Shown: positions 1-8,335, counted from the first letter of the stretch. The stretch is 64,000 nt of DNA from Planctomycetota bacterium (GCA_016713175.1 JADJPQ010000027.1:71134-135133), one strand, 5' to 3'. Numbers and translations are program-made. The notes: generated by a model from the letters alone, not told the origin.

Positions 1-1489
1 TGCCACCGACATCCGTTGCCAGCAGCGGTGCATCGAGCGCGCGAATCGCAAAGCTCCACGTTCCGGGCTCGAGGTGCAGCGGCATCGGCAGTCTGGCGAA
101 ACGCAGTTCCCCTGACATCGCCGCGCCGGTCGCGACGACGCCCAGCGACCGCCACACCGAGGGCTCGCCATCGGCGGCATTCGCCGGGCCGACGAACATC
201 TCGACCGACGCCGCGCCGGCATCCGCTGGCCGCACATCGACGCCGAGCACGTCGACGCCCTGCGACGCGCTGACCTGAAGCCCCACGAGGGCAGTGGCAC
301 CCGCGGGCAGCACGACACTGCCGGCCGTACCGGTGACCAGCGAGTCGGCGACGACGACGCGCCGCACGGCGACGAACGGCCCGCGACAATGCCGCTGCAC
401 CGACAACGTGACGTGACGGGGCGACGCACCGCCGGCGAACGCAACCACCGGCGCCGCCTCGGTCGCATCGACGAGGCCATCGCCGTCGAAGTCCCAAGCC
501 CACGCCGTCGCCGCCGGCGTCGTCGTGTCCAGAAACCGCAGCGTATCGCGCCCGACCAGCTGCCACGTGAACGACGGCGTGACCGACCCGGGGTCGGTGA
601 CGATCAACCGTTCGCGGCGCAGCATCCGCAGGCCGTGGGAAGCGTCCACCACCTGCAGCGTGACGTCATGCGTGCCGCAGCCGAACGACCACGTCGGATG
701 GCGGTCGACGCTGTCGATCGTGCCATTGCTGTCGAAATCCCACAGCCACGCGAGGATGCCGTGCGGATCCGAGCTCCAAGAACGATCGGTGAAACGACAG
801 GTCAGCGGCGACGCGCCGCTGACCTGATCGACCGCGAACGACGGCACCAGCGCGTCGCGCAGCGCGGTCACTTCGACGACGCTGCCGACGTTGGCCTGCA
901 CCGTGCCGATGGCGGCATGCGCATCGCCGAGCGCATGCACGCGCATGCACATCGTCGTGTTCGCGCGCGCATCGGTCAGCGCCGGTAGCACGCCATGGAA
1001 GCCGGCGCCGACCGCGAGATCGATCGCCAGATCGCCGCGCGTCGGGTCGTAGAGGAATGGCACCGGCAACGGGATGTCGACGTAGTGGTTGCCAGGCGTG
1101 ATGCCGACCGCGGGTGCCGTCGTCACCGGCCCCTGCGCGACGATCATCGCGTCGCTGCCGAGGTTGTTGGCGAAGGTCGGCGATGCCTGCGCCTGATCGA
1201 ACGGCATCGTCGCCAGCCGCACGGTGACGTCGTCGTAGGTGCCGATGCCACCGACCGCGCCGCCCTGGGCGCGCCAGCGCAACCGGGTGATCATCACCGG
1301 GCCGGCGATGTTCTGGCCGGTGAAGTGGATCGCGTCGTACAGGTACTGCACGCGGATCGGGGCGCCGCCGCGCGCCCATGGCCACGCGGTGCTGCTGTTG
1401 GCCTCGATGCCATGGAGGCCTCCTGGGATCGTCAGGGTCTGGGCGGTGGCGACTACCGACAACAACGCGGCGACGAACAGGTGGCGCAT
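1..1489 (-). CDS. Secreted PKD-domain protein (3' end outside window)
   Basis: The frame is open from an ATG at 1489 to the left edge, so only the N-terminal part (about 496 residues) is seen. The start MRHLFVAALLSVVATAQ is a short signal peptide that probably cleaves before Gln. A beta-rich N-terminal region follows (to about residue 220), then two PKD-like modules recognisable by WLWDFDSNGTIDS and WAWDFDGDGLVDAT, the usual W-x-F/W-D-F-D-G-D-G core. PKD domains are Ig-like folds in surface or exported proteins and often mediate adhesion or spacing. No catalytic domain is visible in the part present. It is transcribed away from the small membrane-protein gene at 1613. Substrate or ligand is unknown. 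Confidence 0.75.
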   Translation of the reverse strand, partial: MRHLFVAALLSVVATAQTLTIPGGLHGIEANSSTAWPWARGGAPIRVQYLYDAIHFTGQNIAGPVMITRLRWRAQGGAVGGIGTYDDVTVRLATMPFDQAQASPTFANNLGSDAMIVAQGPVTTAPAVGITPGNHYVDIPLPVPFLYDPTRGDLAIDLAVGAGFHGVLPALTDARANTTMCMRVHALGDAHAAIGTVQANVGSVVEVTALRDALVPSFAVDQVSGASPLTCRFTDRSWSSDPHGILAWLWDFDSNGTIDSVDRHPTWSFGCGTHDVTLQVVDASHGLRMLRRERLIVTDPGSVTPSFTWQLVGRDTLRFLDTTTPAATAWAWDFDGDGLVDATEAAPVVAFAGGASPRHVTLSVQRHCRGPFVAVRRVVVADSLVTGTAGSVVLPAGATALVGLQVSASQGVDVLGVDVRPADAGAASVEMFVGPANAADGEPSVWRSLGVVATGAAMSGELRFARLPMPLHLEPGTWSFAIRALDAPLLATDVGG

Positions 1490-1612
1490 CGGTTCTTCCG
1501 CTCGCAGCGCGCGAGCAAGTCAGTGTACCCCGAACTCGCGACGGCGTTGCGATCTGCCGTACCACGTGCCGATCCGCCCCTGACAGGGGTGATCGGCTAC
1601 GATCGCCGCCGC

Positions 1613-2074
1613 ATGAACTTCCGCCAAGGCCGTCCTCGCCGTGAACCCGCCGGCGTCGTGCCGGCCGCAACCGCCTTGATCCTCTGCTGCGTCGGCGTCG
1701 CGTTCGCCGCCGCGTTCCCGTGGACGCGCGTTGCCTTCGAACGATTGTGGGGCGCCCACGACGGCCCACTCGGCTGGCACACCAGCACCGGCTTCACCTG
1801 CCTGACCACATGTTTGCTGACCGCGATCGTCGCCGCCATCGAGGGCCGCTCGCCACACAACCGGCAGGCGGCGCGCACGGCCGGCGTGATGCTGATGCTG
1901 GTCGCCACGATCGCCGTGGTCGCGCGCTTGCTGCTGGGTCCCGAGTCGATCCGCGGTGTCAGTGGCGCGCACACGGGTTGGTTTCTGCTCGCGTCGGTGC
2001 TGGTGACGTTCGGGGCGGTGATGTGTGGTTGGCGGATGCGGTCGATCCGGCAGGCGGGCGATCCGGCGGTCTGA
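1613..2074 (+). CDS. Small four-helix membrane protein, unknown function
   Basis: A 153-residue protein begins MNFRQGRPRREPAG. A basic N-terminus precedes four hydrophobic stretches at roughly residues 18-36, 57-72, 86-107 and 117-138, separated by short charged loops. There is no signal peptidase site and no recognised motif. The ATG at 1613 comes just after a divergent promoter region shared with the PKD-protein gene. I do not recognise the family; an inner-membrane protein is all that can be supported. Confidence 0.55.
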   Translation: MNFRQGRPRREPAGVVPAATALILCCVGVAFAAAFPWTRVAFERLWGAHDGPLGWHTSTGFTCLTTCLLTAIVAAIEGRSPHNRQAARTAGVMLMLVATIAVVARLLLGPESIRGVSGAHTGWFLLASVLVTFGAVMCGWRMRSIRQAGDPAV

Positions 2075-2120
2075 GTCGCCGACGACACGCCTCCGCGGAC
2101 CTCGCGCCTGGCCCACCGAG

Positions 2121-2177
2121 AGGTCGCTCAGCCGCGGTCTGCAGGGCCTGCTGGTTCGCATCTCTCGCACGCTCTAG
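2121..2177 (+). pseudogene. Remnant of a second RAYT-type transposase
   Basis: Nineteen codons, ending in TAG, encode RSLSRGLQGLLVRISRTL. This closely matches residues of the intact RAYT gene downstream (QALSRGLQGLLVRIARKL, DNA around 2699-2755), and the DNA is also near-identical over the core. No further homology is visible on either side. I read it as the trace of a duplicated or decayed RAYT copy. Confidence 0.6.
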
Positions 2178-2214
2178 AGGCTGCGGCGGACAACTGCCCT
2201 TGCCGCCCCGACTG

Positions 2215-2234
2215 CCTGTCCCTACCTGTCCCTA
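2215..2234. repeat. Tandem 10-bp repeat upstream of RAYT gene
   Basis: Two perfect copies of CCTGTCCCTA lie head to tail about 100 bp upstream of the RAYT start. They may be ordinary microsatellite-like duplication or part of a REP-like target region for the transposase. Confidence 0.5.
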
Positions 2235-2249
2235 CCGGTCTGCCCCTGG

Positions 2250-2279
2250 CCAACCTGGAGCCAACCTGGAGCCAACTGG
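2250..2279. repeat. Tandem 11-bp repeat upstream of RAYT gene
   Basis: CCAACCTGGAG occurs twice in tandem, followed by a partial third copy (CCAACTGG). It lies between the 10-bp tandem repeat and the RAYT start codon. Confidence 0.5.
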
Positions 2280-2333
2280 CGAGGATTGCTCTTGCATCCT
2301 GTTCTCCCGCCTGCTAAACTCTGCGCATTCAAC

Positions 2334-3074
2334 ATGGGCACGACCGCCAGATCGCCGAACAAGAACAGTCGCCGTGGCCGCCATCCCGAGGCGCAGCTGC
2401 TGCCGTTCCGGCCTCAGCATGGTGGTCGTCGCGACGGCGCCGGCCGCAAGCCGAACGGACCGGAGGCCGGGGTCGACCATCGCACGCGCGCGGCGCTGGC
2501 GCCTCGGTTCCCGGTGCACGTCACGGTGAAGTTGTGTTCTGGACTGCCGCGGTTGCGGCGGCGTGAGGAGTACGCGGCACTCCGTGCCGCGTTCGTCGCC
2601 GGCTGCCGCGGCACAGCCGCGGCAGCCGGCGCGTTCCGCCTATGCCACTACGCCGTGCTGAACGACCACCTGCACCTGCTGGTCGAGGCCCAGGACCGCC
2701 AGGCGCTCTCCCGCGGCCTGCAGGGCCTGCTGGTCCGCATCGCTCGCAAGCTCAACAAGCTGTGGGGACGCAAAGGCACGGTGTTCGCCGATCGCTATCA
2801 CGATCACATCCTGAAGTCGCCGCGGGAGACGCGGAATGCCCTGCGCTACGTGCTGCAGAACGCGCGTCACCATGCGGCCAAAGGCCGCATGGTGGACGCG
2901 AGCCAGCCGATCGACACGTTCACCTCCGCCCCCTGGTTCGACGGCTTCCGTCAGCCGATCCGCGTTCGCGGCCTCGAAGCGATCGTGCGCCCGATCACCG
3001 ACGCCCGCACCTGGCTGTTGACCCTCGGCTGGCGCCGGCACGGACTGCTCGACTGGAGTTCCGCGACGGGCTGA
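2334..3074 (+). CDS. REP-associated tyrosine transposase (RAYT, Y1_Tnp superfamily)
   Basis: A 246-residue protein of the IS200/RAYT group, which nick single-stranded DNA through a catalytic Tyr and an HUH metal-binding motif. The HUH-type motif is visible as NDHLHLLVEA (about residues 107-116). A KGTVFADRYHDHIL block follows, then the NALRYVLQNARHH segment typical of Y1 transposases in single-copy RAYT genes. The N-terminus (residues 1-65) is basic and Gly/Arg-rich. The ATG at 2334 is chosen because the conserved part begins well downstream and the upstream in-frame region is AT-richer and non-coding in character. No IS ends are seen, as expected for a domesticated RAYT. A fragment of a paralogue lies at 2121-2177. 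Confidence 0.85.
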   Translation: MGTTARSPNKNSRRGRHPEAQLLPFRPQHGGRRDGAGRKPNGPEAGVDHRTRAALAPRFPVHVTVKLCSGLPRLRRREEYAALRAAFVAGCRGTAAAAGAFRLCHYAVLNDHLHLLVEAQDRQALSRGLQGLLVRIARKLNKLWGRKGTVFADRYHDHILKSPRETRNALRYVLQNARHHAAKGRMVDASQPIDTFTSAPWFDGFRQPIRVRGLEAIVRPITDARTWLLTLGWRRHGLLDWSSATG

Positions 3075-3115
3075 CGCGGCCGTTGCCGCACACCACCCCG
3101 CTCAGGCCCGGCAGG

Positions 3116-3367
3116 TCAGCGAGGTCGGCCAAGGTGCGGGTCGCACCAGTGTCGCCAGAACGGCAAACCAGGTTCTCGCGCGGGCGGGCGACCAGCCAGC
3201 AACTGGTCCATCCATCGCAGCAGTTCCTTCAGCGCCGCGAAGCGCTGGTCTGTCGTCATCGCGCGATAGCGCGCCGCTTCCTACTGCGCCTATTCCTGAT
3301 CGGTCGGGACCCGCGCCAGGTACTCCTGGATCGTCACGTCAGAAGGATCGCCGTTGGGGTCGGTCAT
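3116..3367 (-). pseudogene. Broken small gene (84-codon frame, two in-frame TAG codons)
   Basis: Read from the ATG at 3367 this gives MTDPNGDPSDVTIQEYLARV, then PTDQE-stop-AQ-stop, then EAARYRAMTTDQRFAALKEL and a C-terminus ending PFWRHWCDPHLGRPR before TGA. The sequence stays protein-like in one frame for the full 84 codons, with only two TAG codons three apart, so it looks like a small gene recently disabled by point mutations. The product would be soluble, helical and Trp/Arg-rich near the end. I do not recognise the family. It lies convergent to the RAYT gene. Confidence 0.5.
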
Positions 3368-3569
3368 GACCGCAGGGGCAAGCATACGAGCACGCGGTCC
3401 ACGAGGCCTCGACACCTGGCGCACAGGACGCGCAGGACCCGGACGCGCTCGACGCACTCGACGCACTCAACGCGCTGACTCGCGGTGCCGCCAACCTGCA
3501 AGCAGCCCCGGGTTTCGCCAGCAGACGGCGCGGCCAAGGCCGCGCCGACCTATGCTGCCCCCGCCGACC

Positions 3570-4457
3570 ATGAACTTCGATCGCCGCCAACTGCTCGCCG
3601 CCCTCCCCGCCTCCGCCGCCGCGTTCGCCACCACCCGCCTGCAGGACCCGCAAGGCAAGGCCCCCGACAAACCGGCCGCGACGCCGAAGACCAGGTTCGC
3701 CGCCAACATCGAGATGTGGTGGGGCGGCATGCCGGTCCTCGACAAGATCCGCGCCGCGCACACCCTCGGCTTCCCGGCCATCGAGTTCTGGCCGTGGCGC
3801 GGCAAGGACGTCGCCGCGATCGCCGCACTGACGCAAGAACTCGGCATGGCCGTAGCGCAGTTCACCGCCTGGGGCTTCTCGCCGGGCCTCAACCAGCAGA
3901 AGAACCACGAGGCCTTCGTCGCCGAGATCGAAGCGAGCTGCAAGATCGCCAAGGAACTGCGCTGCCCGATGATGACCGTCGTCGGCGGCAACGACGTCAA
4001 GGGCATGACGCAGGTCGAGATGCACGACCAGATCATCGCCGGCCTGAAACTCGGCGCGAAGGTCGCCGAACAGCACAACGTGATGCTGATCCTCGAGCCG
4101 ATGAACATCCGCGTCGACCACAAGGGTCACTGCCTGTACGGCTCGGAGGCGGCGGTGAAGATCTGCCGCGCGGTCGGTTCGCCGATGGTCAAGATCAACT
4201 GGGACCTCTACCACTGCCACATCAGCGAGGGCGACCTGTGCGGCCACCTGCGCGACGGCTTCGATCAGCTCGGCTACGCGCAGCTCGCCGATCATCCGGG
4301 TCGCACCGAGCCCGGCACTGGTGAGATCCACTACCCGCGCGTGCTGAAGGAACTGCACGCGCTCGGCTATCGCGGCTACGTCGGTGTCGAGTGCAGGCCG
4401 AGCAAGCCCGAAGCCGAAGCCGCGAAAGGGCTGTGGTTCGCCGACCAGTGGTCGTGA
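3570..4457 (+). CDS. Tat-exported sugar-isomerase-like TIM-barrel protein (hydroxypyruvate isomerase-like)
   Basis: A 295-residue protein of the xylose-isomerase-like TIM-barrel superfamily (AP endonuclease 2 family), nearest in style to hydroxypyruvate isomerase. A twin-arginine-like signal is present at the start (DRRQLLAALPASAAAFA). Barrel features include IEFWPW near residue 65, LILEPMN near 173 (metal-ligand Glu), WDLYHCHISEGD near 211 (metal-ligand Asp and His) and VGVECRPS near the end (last Glu ligand). The metal site therefore looks intact. Export suggests a periplasmic or surface role in carbohydrate metabolism rather than classical glyoxylate metabolism; this is inference. An ATG at 3552 is an alternative start adding six residues. 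Confidence 0.8.
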   Translation: MNFDRRQLLAALPASAAAFATTRLQDPQGKAPDKPAATPKTRFAANIEMWWGGMPVLDKIRAAHTLGFPAIEFWPWRGKDVAAIAALTQELGMAVAQFTAWGFSPGLNQQKNHEAFVAEIEASCKIAKELRCPMMTVVGGNDVKGMTQVEMHDQIIAGLKLGAKVAEQHNVMLILEPMNIRVDHKGHCLYGSEAAVKICRAVGSPMVKINWDLYHCHISEGDLCGHLRDGFDQLGYAQLADHPGRTEPGTGEIHYPRVLKELHALGYRGYVGVECRPSKPEAEAAKGLWFADQWS

Positions 4458-4524
4458 AGGCGAAACGCATCCACCGGCAACGGTAGCGGCAACGCGCCGA
4501 CCAGCGCCAACCAGGAATCGCAGT

Positions 4525-4542
4525 TAGTTGTTGCAACAACTA
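4525..4542. promoter_or_regulatory. 18-bp perfect palindrome, probable MarR operator
   Basis: TAGTTGTTGCAACAACTA is a perfect inverted repeat 24 bp upstream of the marR start. It overlaps the likely -35 element. MarR-family dimers bind palindromes of this size and commonly autorepress. A related half site lies upstream of doxX at 5100. Confidence 0.75.
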
Positions 4543-4559
4543 CCGTCGCACCCTAGGAT
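4531..4559 (+). promoter_or_regulatory. Probable sigma-70 promoter of marR, near-leaderless
   Basis: TTGCAA (4531-4536) and TAGGAT (4554-4559) are separated by 17 bp. Transcription would start about 7 bp further on, essentially at the ATG at 4567. No Shine-Dalgarno sequence precedes that ATG, so the transcript may be leaderless. The -35 box lies inside the palindrome, consistent with repression by its own product. Confidence 0.5.
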
Positions 4560-4566
4560 TGCCCGC

Positions 4567-5031
4567 ATGTCGCGCCTCCAACAGGAGATCAAGCAGACCA
4601 AGCCGTTCACTTCGCTCGCCGAAGAGACGTTCCTGAACCTGCAGCGCACCGCCGACCGGCTGCTCGCCGAAGAAGCCGAGGTCCTTGCCCGCCACGACCT
4701 GACCCCCCCGCAGTACAACGTGTTGCGCATCCTGCGCGGCGCCGGCGCCAACGGCCATCCCTGCCAGGAGATTGCCGCCCGGATGATCTCGCGCGTACCC
4801 GACATCACCCGACTCGTCGACCGGCTGGAACAGGCCGGCCTCGCCACCCGCGCTCGCGACCAACAAGACCGCCGCGTCGTCACCGTTCGCATCGCACCCC
4901 GGGGCGAACAACTGCTCGCCAGCATCGACCCGACCATGCGCGAACTGCCCAAGCGCCTGTTCGGCGCGCTGACCACCCGCGATCTGCAGACGCTGAACGA
5001 CCTGCTGGTGCGCGCCCGCGCCGACCGCTGA
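4567..5031 (+). CDS. MarR-family transcriptional regulator
   Basis: A 154-residue winged-helix regulator of the MarR family. The order is an N-terminal dimerisation helix (FLNLQRTADRLLAEE), the LTPPQYNVLRIL helix, the recognition region (CQEIAARMISRVPDITRLVD), the conserved LEQAGLATRARDQQDRRVV wing with its DxR motif, and C-terminal dimerisation helices. There is no Cys in the N-terminal helix of the OhrR type, so sensing is not by the OhrR mechanism. It sits directly upstream of doxX and pirin on the same strand, with a palindromic operator in front. A redox or electrophile-responsive repressor of the three-gene cluster is the likely role. Confidence 0.88.
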   Translation: MSRLQQEIKQTKPFTSLAEETFLNLQRTADRLLAEEAEVLARHDLTPPQYNVLRILRGAGANGHPCQEIAARMISRVPDITRLVDRLEQAGLATRARDQQDRRVVTVRIAPRGEQLLASIDPTMRELPKRLFGALTTRDLQTLNDLLVRARADR

Positions 5032-5099
5032 CCACGGCCACCACCGTCCGCCATCGAGACCAGCACCACCGCCAGCCAACCGCCCTGGATTCCCGCATT

Positions 5100-5117
5100 T
5101 ACTTGTTGTCACACCAT
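5100..5117 (+). promoter_or_regulatory. Degenerate MarR operator upstream of doxX
   Basis: TACTTGTTG (5100-5108) matches 8 of 9 positions of the left arm of the marR palindrome; the right arm is poorly conserved. It lies about 17 bp before the doxX start, so a bound repressor would block that promoter. This is inferred from similarity to the upstream palindrome. Confidence 0.4.
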
Positions 5118-5133
5118 TCGTTTCGACACATAC

Positions 5134-5592
5134 ATGACCATGAAGACCGCACTGACCTCCCACCATCCCCTGCACCAGGACCTCGGCCTGCTGCTGCTCC
5201 GCGCCATGCTGGCAGTCGTGTTCCTGTGGCACGGCAGCCAGAAGCTGTTCGGCCTGTTCGGCGGCCACGGCATCGACGGCACCGCCGGCTGGCTCGGTTC
5301 GATCGGCGTCCCTCTGCCGACCCTGTCCGCGATCCTCGCCGGCGCGAGCGAGTTCGGCGGCGGTGTGGCGCTCGCCACCGGCCTCGCCTTCCGGCTGACG
5401 CTGCCACCGCTGGTGTTCACGATGCTGGTCGCGGCGTTCGTCGGTCATGCCGGCAAGGGCTTCGACGTGCAGAATGGCGGCATGGAGTATCCGCTGACGC
5501 TGGCGGTCGCGGTGACCGCGCTGATCCTCACCGGCCCTGGGCGCATGCGCCTGGCTCCGGCAGGCCGCCTGTCCGCCGCGGTGACCGCATGA
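5134..5592 (+). CDS. doxX: DoxX-family membrane protein
   Basis: A 152-residue protein with four predicted transmembrane helices and the DoxX signature region (LLLLRAMLAVVFLWHGSQKLFG, here described in two parts: residues 15-28 and 29-36), followed by GWLGSIGVPLP and the GASEFGGGVALATGL helix. DoxX proteins are linked to thiosulfate:quinone oxidation in archaea and to redox/thiol stress in bacteria. The gene is followed by pirin with a 4-bp overlap (ATGA), implying translational coupling. A second in-frame ATG at 5140 is an alternative start. Confidence 0.85.
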   Translation: MTMKTALTSHHPLHQDLGLLLLRAMLAVVFLWHGSQKLFGLFGGHGIDGTAGWLGSIGVPLPTLSAILAGASEFGGGVALATGLAFRLTLPPLVFTMLVAAFVGHAGKGFDVQNGGMEYPLTLAVAVTALILTGPGRMRLAPAGRLSAAVTA

Positions 5593-6289
5593 TCACGATC
5601 CGTCCCGCGGCCGAACGCGGCTCCTTCGACCACGGCTGGCTGCGCACCGCCCACACGTTCTCGTTCGCCGACTACCACGACCCGGCCCACATGGGCTTCC
5701 GGTCGCTGCGCGTGATCAACGAAGACGTGATCGCCGCTGGCGGCGGCTTCGGCACCCACCCGCATCGCGACATGGAGATCCTGACCTGGGTCCTGCAGGG
5801 CGGCCTGCGCCACCAGGACAGCCTCGGCAACGGCTCGACGATCCGGCCCGGCGACGTGCAGATCATGTCGGCCGGCACCGGCATCCTGCACAGCGAACAC
5901 AACGCCAGCGACCGCGACGGCGTCCACCTGCTGCAGATCTGGATCCAGCCCGAACGCCGCGGCCTGCCGCCGCGTTACGATCAGCGCTCGCTCGACGCCA
6001 GGCGCTGCGCGGCAATCTGGTCGCGATCGCAGCGCCGCCGGACCAGACCGCCATCGTGCCGATCCACCAGGATGTCACGATCCTGGCGACCGAACTCGAC
6101 TCGGACCAGCAAGTGCACCACCCGTTGCGTACTGGCCGCCAGGCGTGGGTGCAGATCAGCCGCGGCGAACTCGAACTCAACGGCCAACGGTTACGGCAAG
6201 GCGACGGCGCGGCGATCACCGACATCGGCGAACTTGCCCTGCGCGGCATCGGCAAGGACAGCCAGGCGTTGGTGTTCGATCTCGGCTGA
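5589..6289 (+). CDS. Pirin family protein, interrupted by a one-base frameshift
   Basis: Pirins are Fe-binding cupins, some with quercetinase activity. The N-terminal cupin is intact: HTFSFADYHDPAHMGF, GFGTHPHRDMEILTWVLQG (metal His/His/Glu region), GDVQIMSAGTGILHSE and LQIWIQPERRG. After PPRYDQRSLDAR the frame changes near 6003. The C-terminal cupin then continues in the next frame as LRGNLVAIAAPP, PIHQDVTILATEL, WVQISRGELELNGQRL and stops at 6287-6289. A single missing base explains this, so it is either a sequencing error or a recent mutation. Overlaps doxX by 4 bp. Confidence 0.8.
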
Positions 6290-6293
6290 GCGG

Positions 6294-7289
6294 TCAGACG
6301 CTTGCGTCAGCGCCTAGCAGCCGTTGCGCGCGGGTCGCCAGTTCGTCGAGGCGCGCCTTGCCGCGCAACGCGTCGATCCAGGCCTGCAGACCCGGCCGCA
6401 GCGCCGAGACCTCCCCGCCGTCGGCCACCGTCTTCTCGGCGACATCGAAGTTGGTCACCAGGTTCCAGTACCACGACCCCGGATTGGCATCGTGCGCCAG
6501 CGAACTCTTCCAGCGCGCCGCTTCCTTGACGAAGAACGCCGACAACTGCGGCGCCAGCGGCGCCCGCGACAACGGATAGTCGTCGCGCAGATACCGCAGC
6601 GCGTGCTCGGCCCAACCGGTGCCGAGCAGTTCCTGCATGTCCGCCGTCAGGTCCGGCAACGCCGCGATCTTCGCCAGACACTGCGCCCGAACGTCGGGAT
6701 GGAACGCGTGCACCAGGTTGATCAACTGCCACAGTTCGGGATTGGCCGGCAGCTTCTGCCACTCGGACAACGACCACGCCGCCTGGTTCTTCTCGAACTC
6801 GGTCTGCCGTTCGGCGTCGGCGACCGCGGTCCGCGCCCGATTGCGTTCAGCCTGCACGAACAGCGCGATCAGCACACCGTAGCCGAACACGGCGACTGCC
6901 CCGATCAGCCCGAGCCCGATCGCCACTGGAACGACGGGAGAGATCAGCGCCGACGCGTGCAGGCACAGCGCCACGCCCACGATCGCACCGACGACGCCGG
7001 CCCGCGCCACCGCGCGCTGACGCGGCGCGGACGGCAGGATCGGCAGCAGCGTCATCGCGACGACGAAACCGGGCAGGGTCGCGTACCCCGCTGCGGCCGG
7101 CACCCCGAGCGGTTCCAACCGACCGAGCCCGAACGCGAGGCCCGCGGCGATCGCCAGCGCCAGCGCCAGCGGCATCGTCAGCATGTGCGCGCCGACCGGA
7201 CCTTCCGGCCCCCAGCGCTGGCGACCACCGACCAGCAGCAGCAGGAGCCCACCGGCGGCGACGAGGAGCAGCGTGGCGAGGATCGTCAT
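6294..7289 (-). CDS. Polytopic membrane protein with soluble C-terminal domain, unknown
   Basis: A 331-residue protein with about five hydrophobic helices in the first 145 residues (starting MTILATLLLVAAGGLLLLLV), then a charged helical region (about 150-175). A soluble domain follows with helix pairs such as LWQLINLVHAFHPDVRAQCL and MQELLGTGWAEHALRYL, which have the look of alpha-alpha repeat (HEAT-like) units. Its start is 18 bp after the stop of the radical SAM gene on the same strand, so the two are probably co-transcribed. I do not recognise the family. Confidence 0.6.
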   Translation of the reverse strand: MTILATLLLVAAGGLLLLLVGGRQRWGPEGPVGAHMLTMPLALALAIAAGLAFGLGRLEPLGVPAAAGYATLPGFVVAMTLLPILPSAPRQRAVARAGVVGAIVGVALCLHASALISPVVPVAIGLGLIGAVAVFGYGVLIALFVQAERNRARTAVADAERQTEFEKNQAAWSLSEWQKLPANPELWQLINLVHAFHPDVRAQCLAKIAALPDLTADMQELLGTGWAEHALRYLRDDYPLSRAPLAPQLSAFFVKEAARWKSSLAHDANPGSWYWNLVTNFDVAEKTVADGGEVSALRPGLQAWIDALRGKARLDELATRAQRLLGADASV

Positions 7290-7307
7290 GACGGAACGCG
7301 GCCCAGT

Positions 7308-8216
7308 CTACGGGAGATGGTCCGGGCAACCGCGGCACAGTTCGATGTCGCCCGAACGGCCCTGTTCGTGCAGTTGTCGCAGCCGCCGCAACGGCTCGCC
7401 GTGCCAGATCTCCGCGATCGACTGCTTGCTGGCATCCCCGACCTGCAGTTTGCAGGCGTGGTCGTAGGTGCACGGCGACGTGCGCCCGTCGAAGTAGATC
7501 TGCAGCGTCTTGTAGAGCATGCGGCACGGCGGCCGCGTGCGCAGTTCGTCGGCGGTGGCGGCACGGCGGCCCGGCATCGGCCGAGCGCCCGCCCAGGTCA
7601 CCGGCTGCGCCAGGAACAGTTCATCCAGCGGCCGGAGCAACGGCTCCCACATCGCGCGGAATGCCGGCATCGACGGCGTGACATCCGGCAATTGCACCGC
7701 CGACAACGAGATGTGCGGCAGTTCGCTATCGAGCTGCTGGCGCAGGGCAAACAACCGCCGGACGTTGGCGACGACCGCGTCGAAGTCCGAGTTCTTGCGG
7801 TGGCGTTCGAACACCTGCTTGTCGGCGCCGTCGAGATCGATGGTGACCAACGTCACCCGCGCTTCGATCAGCGCGCGACAGGCTGCCTCATCGAGCAGCG
7901 TCGCGTTGGTGACGACGTCCAGGTAACGCACGCCCAGCGAGTGCGCCAGGCGCAGCCGTTCGCCGAACTTCGGGTCCAGGAACGGCTCGCCGAAGCCCTG
8001 CGGCGCAAACGCCACCAGCTTGCCGGCGCACTGGCCGGCGAGCGCCTCGAACAGCGGCGCGCTCATGTAGCCGAAGCCCCGGCCCGACTCTTCTCGCGGG
8101 CAGTACGGGCAGCGCAGGTTGCAATGGTTGGTCGTCTCGACGCTGATCCGGAGCGGGAAGGCCCCTGGCGCGAGGTCGGCGAAGAACAGGCTGTGGTACT
8201 GCGCTTTCGGGTTCAC
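7308..8216 (-). CDS. Radical SAM protein with C-terminal Cys-rich (SPASM-like) segment
   Basis: About 302 residues. The radical SAM [4Fe-4S] motif is CNLRCPYC (CxxxCxxC, residues about 30-37), followed by FAPQGFGEPFLDPKF and the TIDLDGADKQVFERHRK region usual in the family. A C-terminal cluster (CRMLYKTLQIYFDG, CTYDHACKLQVGD, CRGCPDHLP) resembles the auxiliary-cluster-binding SPASM/twitch domain. The substrate cannot be told. I chose the GTG at 8216 because protein-like sequence starts there (VNPKAQYHSLFFADL); no strong ribosome site is seen, so the start is uncertain. It is upstream of the membrane protein gene at 6294 on the same strand. Confidence 0.8.
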   Translation of the reverse strand: MNPKAQYHSLFFADLAPGAFPLRISVETTNHCNLRCPYCPREESGRGFGYMSAPLFEALAGQCAGKLVAFAPQGFGEPFLDPKFGERLRLAHSLGVRYLDVVTNATLLDEAACRALIEARVTLVTIDLDGADKQVFERHRKNSDFDAVVANVRRLFALRQQLDSELPHISLSAVQLPDVTPSMPAFRAMWEPLLRPLDELFLAQPVTWAGARPMPGRRAATADELRTRPPCRMLYKTLQIYFDGRTSPCTYDHACKLQVGDASKQSIAEIWHGEPLRRLRQLHEQGRSGDIELCRGCPDHLP

Positions 8217-8335
8217 TTCGGGTTCGCCACGACAATCGCCGCCTCGGAAGCCCGGAAGCCCGCCTTCCCGGCCAGCCGCACGAGGGTATCCTGTTCGCCT
8301 TCGCCCCGACCCCTGATTCCGACCCGCCCTGCCCC

